From Humibacillus sp. DSM 29435 (GTDB taxonomy: Bacteria > Actinomycetota > Actinomycetes > Actinomycetales > Dermatophilaceae): 64,000 bases of DNA. This document shows positions 39,747 to 48,689 of the stretch, piece after piece; the first letter of the stretch is position 1; the number at the start of each line of letters is the position of its first letter. The notes beneath the pieces were generated by a model. The model was not told the origin of the DNA and made no database searches. It was given only the letters and a program-made list of their open reading frames with translations. The position numbers and the translations under genes were made by a program. The stretch spans positions 186,001 through 250,000 of the forward strand of contig NZ_MAST01000012.1 in assembly GCF_001758225.1 (NCBI RefSeq). Direction: 5' to 3'.

Positions 39747-40541
39747 TCACACCGCCTGCCGCGAGCGACGGCTGCTCAGCACCTGTCCGACCACGACGAT
39801 GGCCAGGGCCCCGAGGAACATGATCGTGCCGATCACGTTGATCTGCACCGGGGTCCCCCGTTGGGCCGCCCCCCACACGTACATGGGGAACGTGACCGAG
39901 GAGGGGCTGGCGTTGAAGTTGGTGATGATGAAGTCGTCGAACGACAGCGAGAACGCCAAGAGCGTGCCGGCCGCGATACCCGGCGCCACCAGCGGGAAGG
40001 TCACCTTCAGGAAGGCCTGCACCTCGTTGGCGTAGAGGTCGGCCGCTGCCTGTTCGAGCCGCGGGTCGAGCGAGGCCACCCGGGCCTTGACCGTCACGAT
40101 GACGAACGAGAGGCAGAACATGATGTGGGCGATCAGGATCGTGGTGCGCCCGGTGGGAATGCCCATCGCGATGAACAGCGTCAACAGGCTCGAGCCCATG
40201 ACGACCTCGGGGGTGGCCATCGGCAGGAAGATCAGCAGGTTGGTACCCGCTCTGGCGCGGAACCGGTAGCGGCCCAGGGCGAAAGCCACCATCGTGCCGA
40301 GCACTGCGGCCGTCAGCGACGCGATGATACCGATCTCGAGACTGAGGCCGAGCGAGTCGCACATCCCCGGGACCCCGCACACGTTGGTCCACGCATCGAA
40401 CGAGAACTGGTTCCACTGGTAGTTGAAGCGCCCGGCCGGGTTGTTGAACGAGAAGGCGATCACGACGAAGTTGGGCGCCAGGATGTAGAGCATCACCAGC
40501 AGCCCGACGATGATGACGAGGTGACGACGGAGCCAGGCCAT
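39747..40541 (-). CDS. potC: Spermidine/putrescine-type ABC transporter permease PotC
   Basis: The 264-residue protein has six spans and the permease EAA loop (EQAAADLYANEVQAFLKVTFPLVAPGI). The SLSFDDFIITNF segment is typical of PotC-like permeases. It forms the membrane channel with PotB. It starts 1 base after the potB stop. An insert with a CGVPGMC pair lies in the first outer loop. In context it imports putrescine or a related polyamine. Confidence 0.92.
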   Translation of the reverse strand: MAWLRRHLVIIVGLLVMLYILAPNFVVIAFSFNNPAGRFNYQWNQFSFDAWTNVCGVPGMCDSLGLSLEIGIIASLTAAVLGTMVAFALGRYRFRARAGTNLLIFLPMATPEVVMGSSLLTLFIAMGIPTGRTTILIAHIMFCLSFVIVTVKARVASLDPRLEQAAADLYANEVQAFLKVTFPLVAPGIAAGTLLAFSLSFDDFIITNFNASPSSVTFPMYVWGAAQRGTPVQINVIGTIMFLGALAIVVVGQVLSSRRSRQAV

Positions 40542-40542
40542 C

Positions 40543-41502
40543 TCAGACCAGCTCCTCGGTGCCGGCGCGACGCACGTACGTCACGACGAAGGCCACGATG
40601 AGCAGCAGCAGGATGAAGCTGAGGGCCGCCGCCGTCGGGTAGTCGAGCACACGCAGGAACTGGGCATCGATGACCTGGCCGATCATGGTGGTCTGGGTGC
40701 TGCCCAGCAGCACCGAGTTGATGTAGTCGCCCGTGGCCGGGATGAAGGTCAGCAGCGTTCCTGCTACGACCCCCGGCAGCGAGAGCGGCCAGATCACGCG
40801 CCGGAACGCCTGCACCGGAGACGCGTACAGGTCACCGGCCGCCTCCACGAGGCGCTGGTCGAGTCGTTCGAGGTTGGCGTAGAGCGGCAACACCATGAAC
40901 GGCAGGAAGTTGTAGGTCAGCCCACAGATCACGGCAAAGGGCGAGAAGAGCAGCTGGTCGTTGGAGATCAGCCCGACGGCGTGCAGCACCGACTTGAAGC
41001 CGGAGAGCAGGAAGTCGGTGTGGGTGAACGCGGTGAACTGCGCGAGCAGGCCGGAGTCGCCGAGGATGGTCTGCCAGGCGAGCGTGCGAATCAGGAAGGA
41101 GGTGAAGAACGGCGCGATGACGAGCACCAGTAGGAAGTTCTTGTACCGACCCGACCGGTGGGCGATGAACCAGGCCAGCGGAAAGCCGAGGGCAAGGGTC
41201 GCGACCGTTGCGGTACCCGCGTAGATGAGCGAGCGCAGCAGCTGCGGCCAGTAGGTGCCCAGGGCGTCGGAGTAGGTCGCGAAGTTGAAGGTGAGCGTGT
41301 AGCCGTTGTCGACGTCGCCGGTCTGCAGCGACTGCGACGCGAGCGAGAGCATCGGCACCAGGAAGAACACGACGAGCCAGAGCATGCCCGGCAGCAGGAG
41401 CAGGTACGGCACGTAGGCACCGCGCCGGCGGGGACGCTTGCCCTCCCCCGGCTGAGCGGGCTGCGGTGCCAGCGGTGCTCCGGCGAGGGTGTTGACGGCC
41501 AC
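40543..41502 (-). CDS. potB: Spermidine/putrescine-type ABC transporter permease PotB
   Basis: The 319-residue protein has six spans after a cytosolic N-terminal tail rich in Pro and Arg. It carries the EAA loop (VEAAGDLYASPVQAFRRVIWPLSLPGVVAG), and FIPATGDYINSVLLGS, a PotB-like segment. Together with PotC it forms the channel. It starts with GTG at 41502, 1 base after the potA stop. Function follows from the full potDABC set. Confidence 0.92.
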   Translation of the reverse strand: MAVNTLAGAPLAPQPAQPGEGKRPRRRGAYVPYLLLLPGMLWLVVFFLVPMLSLASQSLQTGDVDNGYTLTFNFATYSDALGTYWPQLLRSLIYAGTATVATLALGFPLAWFIAHRSGRYKNFLLVLVIAPFFTSFLIRTLAWQTILGDSGLLAQFTAFTHTDFLLSGFKSVLHAVGLISNDQLLFSPFAVICGLTYNFLPFMVLPLYANLERLDQRLVEAAGDLYASPVQAFRRVIWPLSLPGVVAGTLLTFIPATGDYINSVLLGSTQTTMIGQVIDAQFLRVLDYPTAAALSFILLLLIVAFVVTYVRRAGTEELV

Positions 41503-41503
41503 G

Positions 41504-42634
41504 TCAGGCGTCCTCGCCGATATCGGCCCCCGCGTCGGCGTCCTGTGAGGCGTCGAGCGCGAAGCAGTTGGCCGGCAACCAGGCCAGCCTGACGTTCGAG
41601 CCGAGGACCGCTCGGGGCGCCCCGTCGTTCTGCTGGACGACCGTCAGCTCGCGGCCCCACGACGTGGCCACGAGGTACTGCGTGGCCACGCCGAGGAACG
41701 ACACATCGGTCACCTTGCCCGACAGGGTGTTCAGGCTCTCACTCTCGCTACCGGCGACGCCGCCGATGATGCGCACCTTCTCGGGCCGGATGCCGAGCCA
41801 GATCTCGGTAGCACCCTCGGGCAGCAGGTCGGCCGGCACCGTCATCTCCGTGCCGTGCACGTTCAGCTGGGCGATGTCGTCGACGACACCCTTGACGGTG
41901 GCCGCCAGCAGGTTCGACTGGCCAAGGAAATTGGCCGCGAACGTCGACTCCGGCTTCTCGTACAGGGTGCCCGGGTCGCCGACCTGCTGCAGGCGCCCGC
42001 CGTTCATGACCGCGATGGTGTCGGCCATCGTCATGGCCTCCTCCTGGTCGTGGGTGACGTGCACGAAGGTCAGGCCCACCTCCTGCTGGATGCGCTTGAG
42101 CTCGATCTGCATCTGGCGGCGCAGCTTGAGGTCGAGGGCGCCGAGCGGCTCGTCGAGCAGCAGCACGTCGGGGCGGTTGACGACCGCCCGGGCGAGGGCG
42201 ACCCGCTGCTGCATCCCGCCCGAGAGCTGGGTCGGCTTCTTGCGGGCCACCTGGGTCAGCTCGACGAGCTCGAGCGCCTCCATGGCCTTGGCCTTCCAGT
42301 CCTTGACCTTGCGCTGTCGCAGCCCGAAGGCGACGTTGTCGAGGATGTCGAGGTGCGGGAAGAGCGCGTAGTTCTGGAAGACGGTGTTGACGTTGCGCTG
42401 GTACGCCTTGGTGGAGGTGATGTCGCGCTCGCCGATGGAGATCGTGCCGGCCGTCGGCTGCTCGAGCCCGGCCACCATGCGCAGCGTGGTCGTCTTGCCG
42501 CAGCCCGAGGGCCCGAGCAGCGCGAAGAACGACCCACGGGGGATGACGAGGTCGATGTTGTCGACCGCGGTGAACGTCTCGTAGCTCTTGGTGATCTGGC
42601 GCAGGATCAGGTCGCCGGCAGACTGGTCGGCCAT
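41504..42634 (-). CDS. potA: Spermidine/putrescine-type ABC transporter ATPase PotA
   Basis: The 376-residue ATPase has Walker A GPSGCGKTT (41-49), signature LSGGMQQRVALARA, Walker B VLLLDEPLGALD and the switch His in VTHDQEEAM. A C-terminal TOBE domain (IRPEKVRII, VSFLGVATQYLV) follows. It powers import through PotB and PotC. The ATG at 42634 shares one base with the potD stop (TGATG), so translation is coupled. The acidic C-terminal tail (DADAGADIGEDA) is an extra. Confidence 0.94.
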   Translation of the reverse strand: MADQSAGDLILRQITKSYETFTAVDNIDLVIPRGSFFALLGPSGCGKTTTLRMVAGLEQPTAGTISIGERDITSTKAYQRNVNTVFQNYALFPHLDILDNVAFGLRQRKVKDWKAKAMEALELVELTQVARKKPTQLSGGMQQRVALARAVVNRPDVLLLDEPLGALDLKLRRQMQIELKRIQQEVGLTFVHVTHDQEEAMTMADTIAVMNGGRLQQVGDPGTLYEKPESTFAANFLGQSNLLAATVKGVVDDIAQLNVHGTEMTVPADLLPEGATEIWLGIRPEKVRIIGGVAGSESESLNTLSGKVTDVSFLGVATQYLVATSWGRELTVVQQNDGAPRAVLGSNVRLAWLPANCFALDASQDADAGADIGEDA

Positions 42635-43887
42635 CAGCCGGTCACCAGCGCCTGGAACGCCTTGTTGTACTTCGTCTCCTCCGCGTTGGTCAGACCCCGG
42701 AAGACCTGGGCCCGCGCGAGCGTCTCGTCGGAGGGGAAGATCAGCTGGTTCTGGGCGACGGCGGGGTCCTGCTTCTGCAGGATCGCCTGAGCACCCTTGA
42801 CCGGCGAGATGTAGTTGACGTAGGCCACGACCTGCGCCATCACCTTCGGGTCGTAGTAGTAGTTGATGAGCTCCTCGGCGTTCTTCTTGTGCTTCGCCAG
42901 AGCGGGGATCACGAAGTTGTCCGACCAGAGGGTGCACCCGGTCTGCGGAAGCGCGTAGCCGAGGTTCGGGTTGTCGGCGCGCAGCTGCACCACGTCGCCG
43001 GTCCACGCGAAGCAGGCGGCGGTGTCGCCCGAGGCCAACGGCTTCGTGTAGTCGTTGCCGGTGAAGCCCTTGATCTGGCCCGAGTCCTTGGCCTTGCTCA
43101 GCTCGGCGATGGCTGCGTCGAAGTCGGCGTCGGTGAAGCTGTCGAGCTTCTTGCCCATGGCCATCAGCACGAGCCCGACCGTGTCGCGCATCTCGGTCAG
43201 CAGCGTGATCTTGCCCTTGAGCGAAGGGTCGGTGAGCAGCTGGTCGACGGTCTCGACCTTCTTGCCACCAGTGGCCTTGGGGTTCCAGGCGATGCCCGCG
43301 AACCCGCTCTGCCACGGCAGTGAGTAGAGGCGGCCCGGGTCGAACGTGACGTCACGCAGCGAGTCCACGAGGTTCACGTTGTTCGGGATGTTGGCGAGGT
43401 CGAGCTTCTGCACGTAGCCGTTGCGGACCAGCCGCGCGACCATCCAGTCGGTAGAGCACCACACGTCGCGCCCGGTGTCGCTGCCGGCTTCGAGCAGCGG
43501 CCTCACCTTCGCGTAGAACTCGTCGTTGTCGTTGTAGTCCTCGGTGTAGTTGACCTTGATCCCGGTCTGTTTCGTGAACGCGGCCAGCGTCGGACGTGCC
43601 TGCGTCTTGTCGTTGACGTCGATGTAGGCGGGCCAGTTCGACCAGTTGACGACCTTCTCGCTGGCCGACAGGTCCTGAGCGGCCGCGGCTGTCTTGGCGC
43701 CGGCACCGGTCGCCCCCGGCGAAGAGGGGTTCTTGCCCGCGGAGCCGCAGGCCGCCAGGAAGGCCACTGCGCCCAACCCGGCCGCCCCCGCCAGCGCCGA
43801 ACGCCGTGAGATGGCCGCCCGGGCGAAGGAGGCCCGCAGGGCCAGCTCTCCGGGGTCGACGTTGCGCTGGTCGGGATGTTCGTTCAT
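42634..43887 (-). CDS. potD: Polyamine-binding lipoprotein PotD
   Basis: The 417-residue protein has an N-terminal twin-arginine-like stretch (ISRRSALAGAAGLGAVAF) and a lipobox LAAC. The mature part is typical of PotD/F binding proteins: VNWSNWPAYIDV, YTEDYNDNDEFYAKV, DVWCSTDWMVARLVRNGYVQKLD, and CTLWSDNFVIPALAKHKKNAEELINYYYDP. It captures putrescine or spermidine outside the cell. The ATG at 43887 has GGAG 6 bases upstream. It follows the aldehyde dehydrogenase gene by 35 bases. Confidence 0.93.
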   Translation of the reverse strand: MNEHPDQRNVDPGELALRASFARAAISRRSALAGAAGLGAVAFLAACGSAGKNPSSPGATGAGAKTAAAAQDLSASEKVVNWSNWPAYIDVNDKTQARPTLAAFTKQTGIKVNYTEDYNDNDEFYAKVRPLLEAGSDTGRDVWCSTDWMVARLVRNGYVQKLDLANIPNNVNLVDSLRDVTFDPGRLYSLPWQSGFAGIAWNPKATGGKKVETVDQLLTDPSLKGKITLLTEMRDTVGLVLMAMGKKLDSFTDADFDAAIAELSKAKDSGQIKGFTGNDYTKPLASGDTAACFAWTGDVVQLRADNPNLGYALPQTGCTLWSDNFVIPALAKHKKNAEELINYYYDPKVMAQVVAYVNYISPVKGAQAILQKQDPAVAQNQLIFPSDETLARAQVFRGLTNAEETKYNKAFQALVTG

Positions 43888-43922
43888 TCGAATCTCCAGT
43901 GTTCTGTGAGGTCTTCGGAAAA

Positions 43923-45371
43923 TCAGGACTCGATGTTCGCCATGACGTGTTTGATGCGGGTGTAGTCCTCGAAGCCGTACATCGAGAGGTCCTTGCCATA
44001 ACCGCTGTGCTTGAAACCACCGTGCGGCATCTCGGCGACGAGCGGAATATGGGTGTTGATCCACACGCAGCCGAAGTCGAGCTTCTTGCTCATGCGCATC
44101 GCGCGGCCGAAGTCCCTGGTCCAGACGCTGGAGGCGAGGCCGTACTGCACACCGTTGGCCCAGGCGAGCGCCTCGGCCTCGTCGGTGAAGCGTTGCACCG
44201 TGATCACAGGCCCGAAGATCTCACTCTGGATCTGCTCATCGCTCTGGCGCAGACCGGCGAGCACCGTTGGCTCGAAATAGAACCCGTCGCCGAGAGACCC
44301 GACTCGGGAGCCACCGGTGACGATGCGCGCGTGGTCAGGCAGTCGGTCGATCATGCCCGACACGTGGGCGACCTGGTGACGGTTGTTGACCGGCCCGAAC
44401 AGCGCGTCGTCGTCGTCGGGCCGCCCCACCTTGGCCTGCGAGGAGGCGTACTCAGCCAGGGCAGCGACGAAGTCGTCATGGATGCCGGGCCCGGCCAGTA
44501 CGCGTGTGGCGGCGGTGCAGTCCTGTCCGGCGTTGAAGTAGCCGGCGATTGCGATGCCTTCGACGGCGGCCTCGATGTCGGCGTCGTCGAACACGATGAC
44601 GGGCGCCTTGCCGCCGAGCTCGAGGTGCACGCGCTTGACGTCACGGGACGCCGACTCGGCCACCTGCATCCCCGCCCGCACCGAGCCGGTGATGGCGACC
44701 ATCGCGGGAGTCGGGTGCTCGACGAGCAGGCGACCCGTCTCGCGGTCGCCGGTCACGACGTTGAAAGTGCCCTCCGGGAGGAACTCCGACGCGATCTCGG
44801 CGAGCAGCAGGGTCGTCTCGGGGGTGGTATCGGCGGGTTTCAGCACGACGGAGTTGCCGGCCGCGAGAGCCGGTCCGATCTTCCAGACGGCCATCATCAT
44901 CGGGTAGTTCCAGGGGGTCACCTGACCGATGACACCGATCGGCTCACGACGGATCCAGGAGGTGTGCCCGGCCAGATACTCTCCCGAGGCGCGGCCCTCC
45001 AGCACGCGCGCTGCACCTGCGAAGAAGCGCAGCTGGTCGACCATCGGCGGAATCTCCTCGCTCGCCGTGAGGGCGTGCGGCTTTCCGGTGTTCTCTGCCT
45101 CGAGCGTGACGAACTCGGCGGCGCGCTTCTCGATGGCGTCGGCGAACTTCAGCAGCGCCTGCTGGCGCTCACTGGGGGTGGTCTCACCCCAGGTCTCGAA
45201 GCCGCGGCTGGCGGCGGCATAGGCGGCGTCGACATCCGCGGACGAGCTGACCGGCGCCTTGGCCACGACCCCGGCGGTGGCCGGGTTGACGATGTCGCTC
45301 ATCGCATCGGTCTCCGGATCGACATAACGTCCACCGATGAAGTTGCGCAGCTGGCGAGCCTCGGAGGTCAT
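43923..45371 (-). CDS. Gamma-aminobutyraldehyde dehydrogenase (PatD-like)
   Basis: The 482-residue aldehyde dehydrogenase has [22 protein letters not shown], catalytic Glu251 ([12 protein letters not shown]) and Cys285 ([11 protein letters not shown]). The whole sequence resembles E. coli-type aminobutyraldehyde dehydrogenase, which oxidises 4-aminobutanal from putrescine to GABA. It is first in the operon with potDABC and gabD. TAGCAT at 45378-45383 lies 6 bases before the ATG. It is divergent from the Lrp regulator and the aminotransferase, which supply the previous pathway step. Confidence 0.9.
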   Translation of the reverse strand: MTSEARQLRNFIGGRYVDPETDAMSDIVNPATAGVVAKAPVSSSADVDAAYAAASRGFETWGETTPSERQQALLKFADAIEKRAAEFVTLEAENTGKPHALTASEEIPPMVDQLRFFAGAARVLEGRASGEYLAGHTSWIRREPIGVIGQVTPWNYPMMMAVWKIGPALAAGNSVVLKPADTTPETTLLLAEIASEFLPEGTFNVVTGDRETGRLLVEHPTPAMVAITGSVRAGMQVAESASRDVKRVHLELGGKAPVIVFDDADIEAAVEGIAIAGYFNAGQDCTAATRVLAGPGIHDDFVAALAEYASSQAKVGRPDDDDALFGPVNNRHQVAHVSGMIDRLPDHARIVTGGSRVGSLGDGFYFEPTVLAGLRQSDEQIQSEIFGPVITVQRFTDEAEALAWANGVQYGLASSVWTRDFGRAMRMSKKLDFGCVWINTHIPLVAEMPHGGFKHSGYGKDLSMYGFEDYTRIKHVMANIES

Positions 45372-45485
45372 GCCCGAATGCTAGACACCCAACAGTCGGA
45401 TCCGGAAGGCTTTCGGGATAACTACTTCGGAATCAGTGGCTGCTGGGGTTGCCAAGTACCGGTTCCACAGGACACGATACGGAAT
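45372..45485. promoter_or_regulatory. Divergent control region of the polyamine locus
   Basis: The 114-base region holds TAGCAT (minus) for the dehydrogenase-pot operon and CACGAT at 45473-45478 (plus), 7 bases before the regulator's GTG. It is more AT-rich than its surroundings, with repeated ttcgg/ccgaa stretches. It is the expected binding region of the Lrp-type regulator encoded alongside; I could not define an operator. Confidence 0.5.
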
Positions 45486-45989
45486 GTGTCGATCAACCGG
45501 GCAACGGCGGTGCCACAGCGGGCGGCTACCAAGCGACCCTCGGTCACCCTCGACGACACCTCGAAGCGCATCATCGAGCTGCTGCAGCAGGACGGTCGAA
45601 AGTCGTACGCGTCCATGGCGATCGAGGTCGGCCTCTCGGAGGCGGCGGTTCGCCAGCGCGTGCAACGGCTGCTCGACGCCGACGTGATGCAGATCGTGGC
45701 GGTGACCGACCCGCTTCAGGTCGGCTTCCAACGTCAGGCCATGGTCGGTCTTCGGGTGGGCGGCGACGTCACGCCTGTGGCTGCGGCCTTGACCGCCATG
45801 ACCGAGGTGTCCTACGCCGTCACCACCGCCGGCAGCTTCGACCTGCTGGTCGAGGTGGTGTGCGAAGACGACGACCACCTGCTCGAGCTCGTCACACAGC
45901 GCATCCGCTCGATCGAGAACGTCACGGCCACCGAGACGTTCGTCTACCTGAAACTCAACAAACAGCTCTACAACTGGGGAACACGATGA
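45486..45989 (+). CDS. Lrp/AsnC-family transcriptional regulator
   Basis: The 167-residue protein has the N-terminal helix-turn-helix of Lrp proteins (LDDTSKRIIELLQQDGRKSYASMAIEVGLSEAAVRQRVQRLLDADVMQIVAV) and a C-terminal RAM ligand-binding domain with YAVTTAGSFDLLVEVVCED and ETFVYLKL. It likely senses a polyamine-derived metabolite or amino acid and controls this locus. The GTG at 45486 is chosen from the promoter spacing; a GTG at 45510 is possible. Its stop overlaps the aminotransferase ATG by 4 bases (ATGA). Confidence 0.92.
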   Translation: MSINRATAVPQRAATKRPSVTLDDTSKRIIELLQQDGRKSYASMAIEVGLSEAAVRQRVQRLLDADVMQIVAVTDPLQVGFQRQAMVGLRVGGDVTPVAAALTAMTEVSYAVTTAGSFDLLVEVVCEDDDHLLELVTQRIRSIENVTATETFVYLKLNKQLYNWGTR

Positions 45990-47428
45990 CAACCACGACC
46001 CAAGCGGTCTCGCAGAACACCACCGAACCGACCCGCACGCCCACCGGCGCACTGCACACCGACGCGGCCCGAGACCACCTGTGGATGCACTTCACGCGTC
46101 ACTCGGTGTACGAGAGCAAGGATGCCGGAGGGCTTGGTCAGTCGGTGCCGATCATCACCCGCGGCAAGGGCTGGAAGATCTGGGACGACAAGGGCAACGA
46201 GTACATCGACGGGCTCAGCGGACTGTTCGTGGTGCAGGTCGGCCACGGCCGCGAGGAGCTGGCCGAGGCAGCCGCCAAGCAGGCCAAGGAGCTCGCCTTC
46301 TTCCCGCTCTGGAGCTACGCCCACCCGAAGGCGATCGAGCTCGCCGAGCGACTGGCCGCTCACGCGCCCGGCGACCTCAACCGGGTCTTCTTCACGACCG
46401 GTGGAGGTGAGGCGGTCGAGTCCGCGTGGAAGCTGGCGAAGCAGTACTTCAAGCTGACCGGCAAGCCCACCAAGCACAAGGTCATCTCTCGTGCCGTCGC
46501 GTATCACGGCACCCCGCAGGGCGCCCTGTCGATCACCGGCATCCCTGAGGCCAAGGCCATGTTCGAGCCCCTCGTGCCCGGCGCGCACAAGGTGCCGAAC
46601 ACGAACATGTACCGCGCGCCCGACCACCTGCGTGACGACGAGAAGGCCTTCGGCCGCTGGGCCGCCGACCGCATCGCGGAGGCCATCGAGTTCGAGGGCG
46701 CCGACACCGTGGCCGCAGTCTTCCTCGAGCCGGTGCAGAACTCGGGCGGTTGCTTCCCGCCGCCGGCCGGCTACTTCGACCGGGTGCGCGAGATCTGCGA
46801 CGAGTACGACGTGCTGCTCGTCGCCGACGAGACGATCACCTCGTTCGGACGCATCGGCTCGATGTTCGCGTGCGAGGACTTCGGTTTCGTACCCGACATG
46901 ATCACCTGTGCCAAGGGCATGACGAGTGGCTACTCCCCCATCGGCGCGATGATCGCCAGCGACCGCCTCTTCGAGCCCTTCAAGAAGGGCACGACCTCGT
47001 TCCTGCACGGCTACACCTTCGGGGGCCATCCCGTGTCGGCTGCCGTGGCGATGGCCAACCTCGACATCTTCGAGCGCGAGGGGCTCAACCAGCGCGTCAA
47101 GGAGAACGCTCCCGCGTTCCGGGCCACACTGGAGCGGCTGCTCGACCTGCCGCTCGTGGGTGACGTGCGCGGCGCCGGCTACTTCTACGGCATCGAGCTG
47201 GTCAAGGACAAGGAGACCCGCGAGACCTTCAACGAGGCCGAGTCCGAGCGGCTCCTGCGGGGCTTCTTGTCCAAGGCCCTGTTCGAGGCCGGCATCTACT
47301 GCCGCGCCGACGACCGCGGCGACCCGGTGGTGCAGCTCGCTCCCCCCCTGACCATGGGCCAGGAGCAGTTCGACGACATCGAGTCACGGCTGCGCTCGGT
47401 GCTCATTGAGGCCGAGAACCACCTCTAG
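45986..47428 (+). CDS. Class III aminotransferase (putrescine aminotransferase-like)
   Basis: The 480-residue protein is a PLP enzyme of fold type I, class III. It has FFTTGGGEAVESAWKLAKQY, the VAAVFLEPVQNSGGCFPPP segment, VADETITSFGR and the PLP lysine K310 in CAKGMTSGYSPIGA. Related enzymes (SpuC type) use putrescine with pyruvate as acceptor to give 4-aminobutanal. The overlap with the Lrp gene and the divergent aldehyde dehydrogenase and pot genes support this. It might also take GABA, since no separate GABA aminotransferase lies in the window. Confidence 0.9.
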   Translation: MTTTTQAVSQNTTEPTRTPTGALHTDAARDHLWMHFTRHSVYESKDAGGLGQSVPIITRGKGWKIWDDKGNEYIDGLSGLFVVQVGHGREELAEAAAKQAKELAFFPLWSYAHPKAIELAERLAAHAPGDLNRVFFTTGGGEAVESAWKLAKQYFKLTGKPTKHKVISRAVAYHGTPQGALSITGIPEAKAMFEPLVPGAHKVPNTNMYRAPDHLRDDEKAFGRWAADRIAEAIEFEGADTVAAVFLEPVQNSGGCFPPPAGYFDRVREICDEYDVLLVADETITSFGRIGSMFACEDFGFVPDMITCAKGMTSGYSPIGAMIASDRLFEPFKKGTTSFLHGYTFGGHPVSAAVAMANLDIFEREGLNQRVKENAPAFRATLERLLDLPLVGDVRGAGYFYGIELVKDKETRETFNEAESERLLRGFLSKALFEAGIYCRADDRGDPVVQLAPPLTMGQEQFDDIESRLRSVLIEAENHL

Positions 47429-47450
47429 GGAACGCCCCGCCCAGCCAGCT

Positions 47451-47518
47451 GAACGCAGCGTTCGTTCTTGAGCTCACTGTCACAACACGGTGTTCGAGAA
47501 CGAACGCTGCGTTCGTTC
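47451..47518. repeat. 18-base inverted repeat with nested 21-base palindrome
   Basis: Positions 47451-47468 are an exact reverse complement of 47497-47514. The right arm lies in a perfect palindrome (47498-47518) made of GAACGAACGC around a central T; the left arm has the shorter palindrome GAACGCAGCGTTC. It lies after the aminotransferase stop and 55 bases before the LOG-like gene start. It could be a terminator hairpin without a U-run, or an operator. Confidence 0.75.
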
Positions 47519-47573
47519 CGGTGGGTCGGGCTGGTCACGACTCCAAACGAGGCGTGACCGGCAGGATGGTGCC

Positions 47574-48689
47574 ATGGAGATCGAGTCGCTCGAGGCGCTG
47601 TCTGACCATCTCGACCGCCGGGCGCCGCTGCGGGGGCTGCGGCTCCAGCGCCTCGACCTGACGGGGTGGGCCGGTCGCTTCGCTGAGTGCGACGACGTGA
47701 CCGGGCTCGTCGTGCTCGGCGGGGTGGTGCCCCCCGACGTGAGCCGTGTGCTGCAGGGGCGCGGAGCGGTCGTCTTCCCCGGCCTGGCCGATGCCCCGGT
47801 GGACCCGTGGCGGGGCCTCTACGGTCCCGAAGACCTCTACGCCGGGCTCGAGCACGGGTATGCCGCCACGCCCGATGCCCGGGCCTACGCGTGGTTCCTC
47901 GACTCCACCTCGCGCACCGACGCGTACGCCACCCTGGTGCGGGCGATCCACGACGACTCGGTCACCGATGAGCTCGACGAGTTCGTGGAGGGGCGCAACG
48001 TCGTCGGGGTGATGGGCGGACACGCGTTGCATCGGGGCTCGGCTGCGTACGCCGGTGCTGCTCGACTGGGGCACGCCCTTGCCGAGGCGGGCCATCTCGT
48101 GGCTACCGGTGGGGGCCCGGGAGCCATGGAGGCCGCCAACCTCGGCGCGCTCTGCACCGATGCGGCCACACTGGCCGCCGCGCTGGGCCGGCTGGCTCCG
48201 GGACCGTCGTTCCGCGACGACCTCACGGGCTGGGCCCGCCTGGCGCTGGAGGTGAGGCGCGATCTGCTGCATCTTTCGACGGGGCGCCGGAGCGACGAGC
48301 TCGCCGCCACCGCGAGGTCACTCGGCATCCCCACGTGGTTCTACGGCCACGAGCCGCCCAACGTCTTCTGCGACGTCATCGCCAAGTACTTCTCCAACGC
48401 GATCCGTGAAGACGGGCTGCTCGCCCGCTCCACCGGTGGCATCGTGGTGCTGCCCGGAGCGGCCGGAACGGTACAGGAGGTCTTCCAGGCCGCCACCCCC
48501 CTCTACTACGCGACGGGCGACGCGCCGCTGGCCCCTCTCGTGCTGGTCGACGAGCAGCACTGGACCGACGTCGTGCCCGTCTGGCCGGCGCTCCAGGCCC
48601 TGGCCGCCGGACGACCGATGGAGGGGGCGCTCCACCTCGTCGAGGGGGTCGACGAGGTGGCGCCGCTCATCACCGGTCTGGCGACCTGA
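47574..48689 (+). CDS. LOG-like Rossmann-fold nucleotide-binding protein
   Basis: The 371-residue protein has the LOG (lysine decarboxylase-like) elements in the second half. These are NVVGVMGGHALHRG, LVATGGGPGAMEAANLGA and GGIVVLPGAAGTVQEVFQA, the last a variant of the PGGxGTxxE motif. LOG enzymes release adenine-type bases from nucleotide monophosphates. The protein is about twice the usual length and has an N-terminal domain without a recognised motif, so it belongs to a larger, less studied subgroup. The ATG at 47574 has AGGAT near it. Its last 20 bases overlap the end of the convergent prpE-like gene. Confidence 0.75.
   Translation: MEIESLEALSDHLDRRAPLRGLRLQRLDLTGWAGRFAECDDVTGLVVLGGVVPPDVSRVLQGRGAVVFPGLADAPVDPWRGLYGPEDLYAGLEHGYAATPDARAYAWFLDSTSRTDAYATLVRAIHDDSVTDELDEFVEGRNVVGVMGGHALHRGSAAYAGAARLGHALAEAGHLVATGGGPGAMEAANLGALCTDAATLAAALGRLAPGPSFRDDLTGWARLALEVRRDLLHLSTGRRSDELAATARSLGIPTWFYGHEPPNVFCDVIAKYFSNAIREDGLLARSTGGIVVLPGAAGTVQEVFQAATPLYYATGDAPLAPLVLVDEQHWTDVVPVWPALQALAAGRPMEGALHLVEGVDEVAPLITGLAT

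Noticed and set aside
42635-43315. Possible longer PotA protein starting inside potD
   Set aside because: The extension has no homology. The ATPase starts normally at 42634 with a TGATG overlap.
38255-45371. Two aldehyde dehydrogenases as a recent duplication
   Set aside because: They differ in length, in the regions around the catalytic Cys and in the N-terminus, and belong to different subfamilies (GabD-like and PatD-like).
43806-45485. Possible long N-terminal extension of the Lrp regulator
   Set aside because: The frame stays open upstream but runs antisense through potD and the aldehyde dehydrogenase. Lrp homology begins only after 45486.
47451-47518. LexA box in the GAACG-rich palindromes
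   Set aside because: The half-sites do not fit TCGAAC-N4-GTTCGA; only the short GTTCGAGAAC part resembles it.
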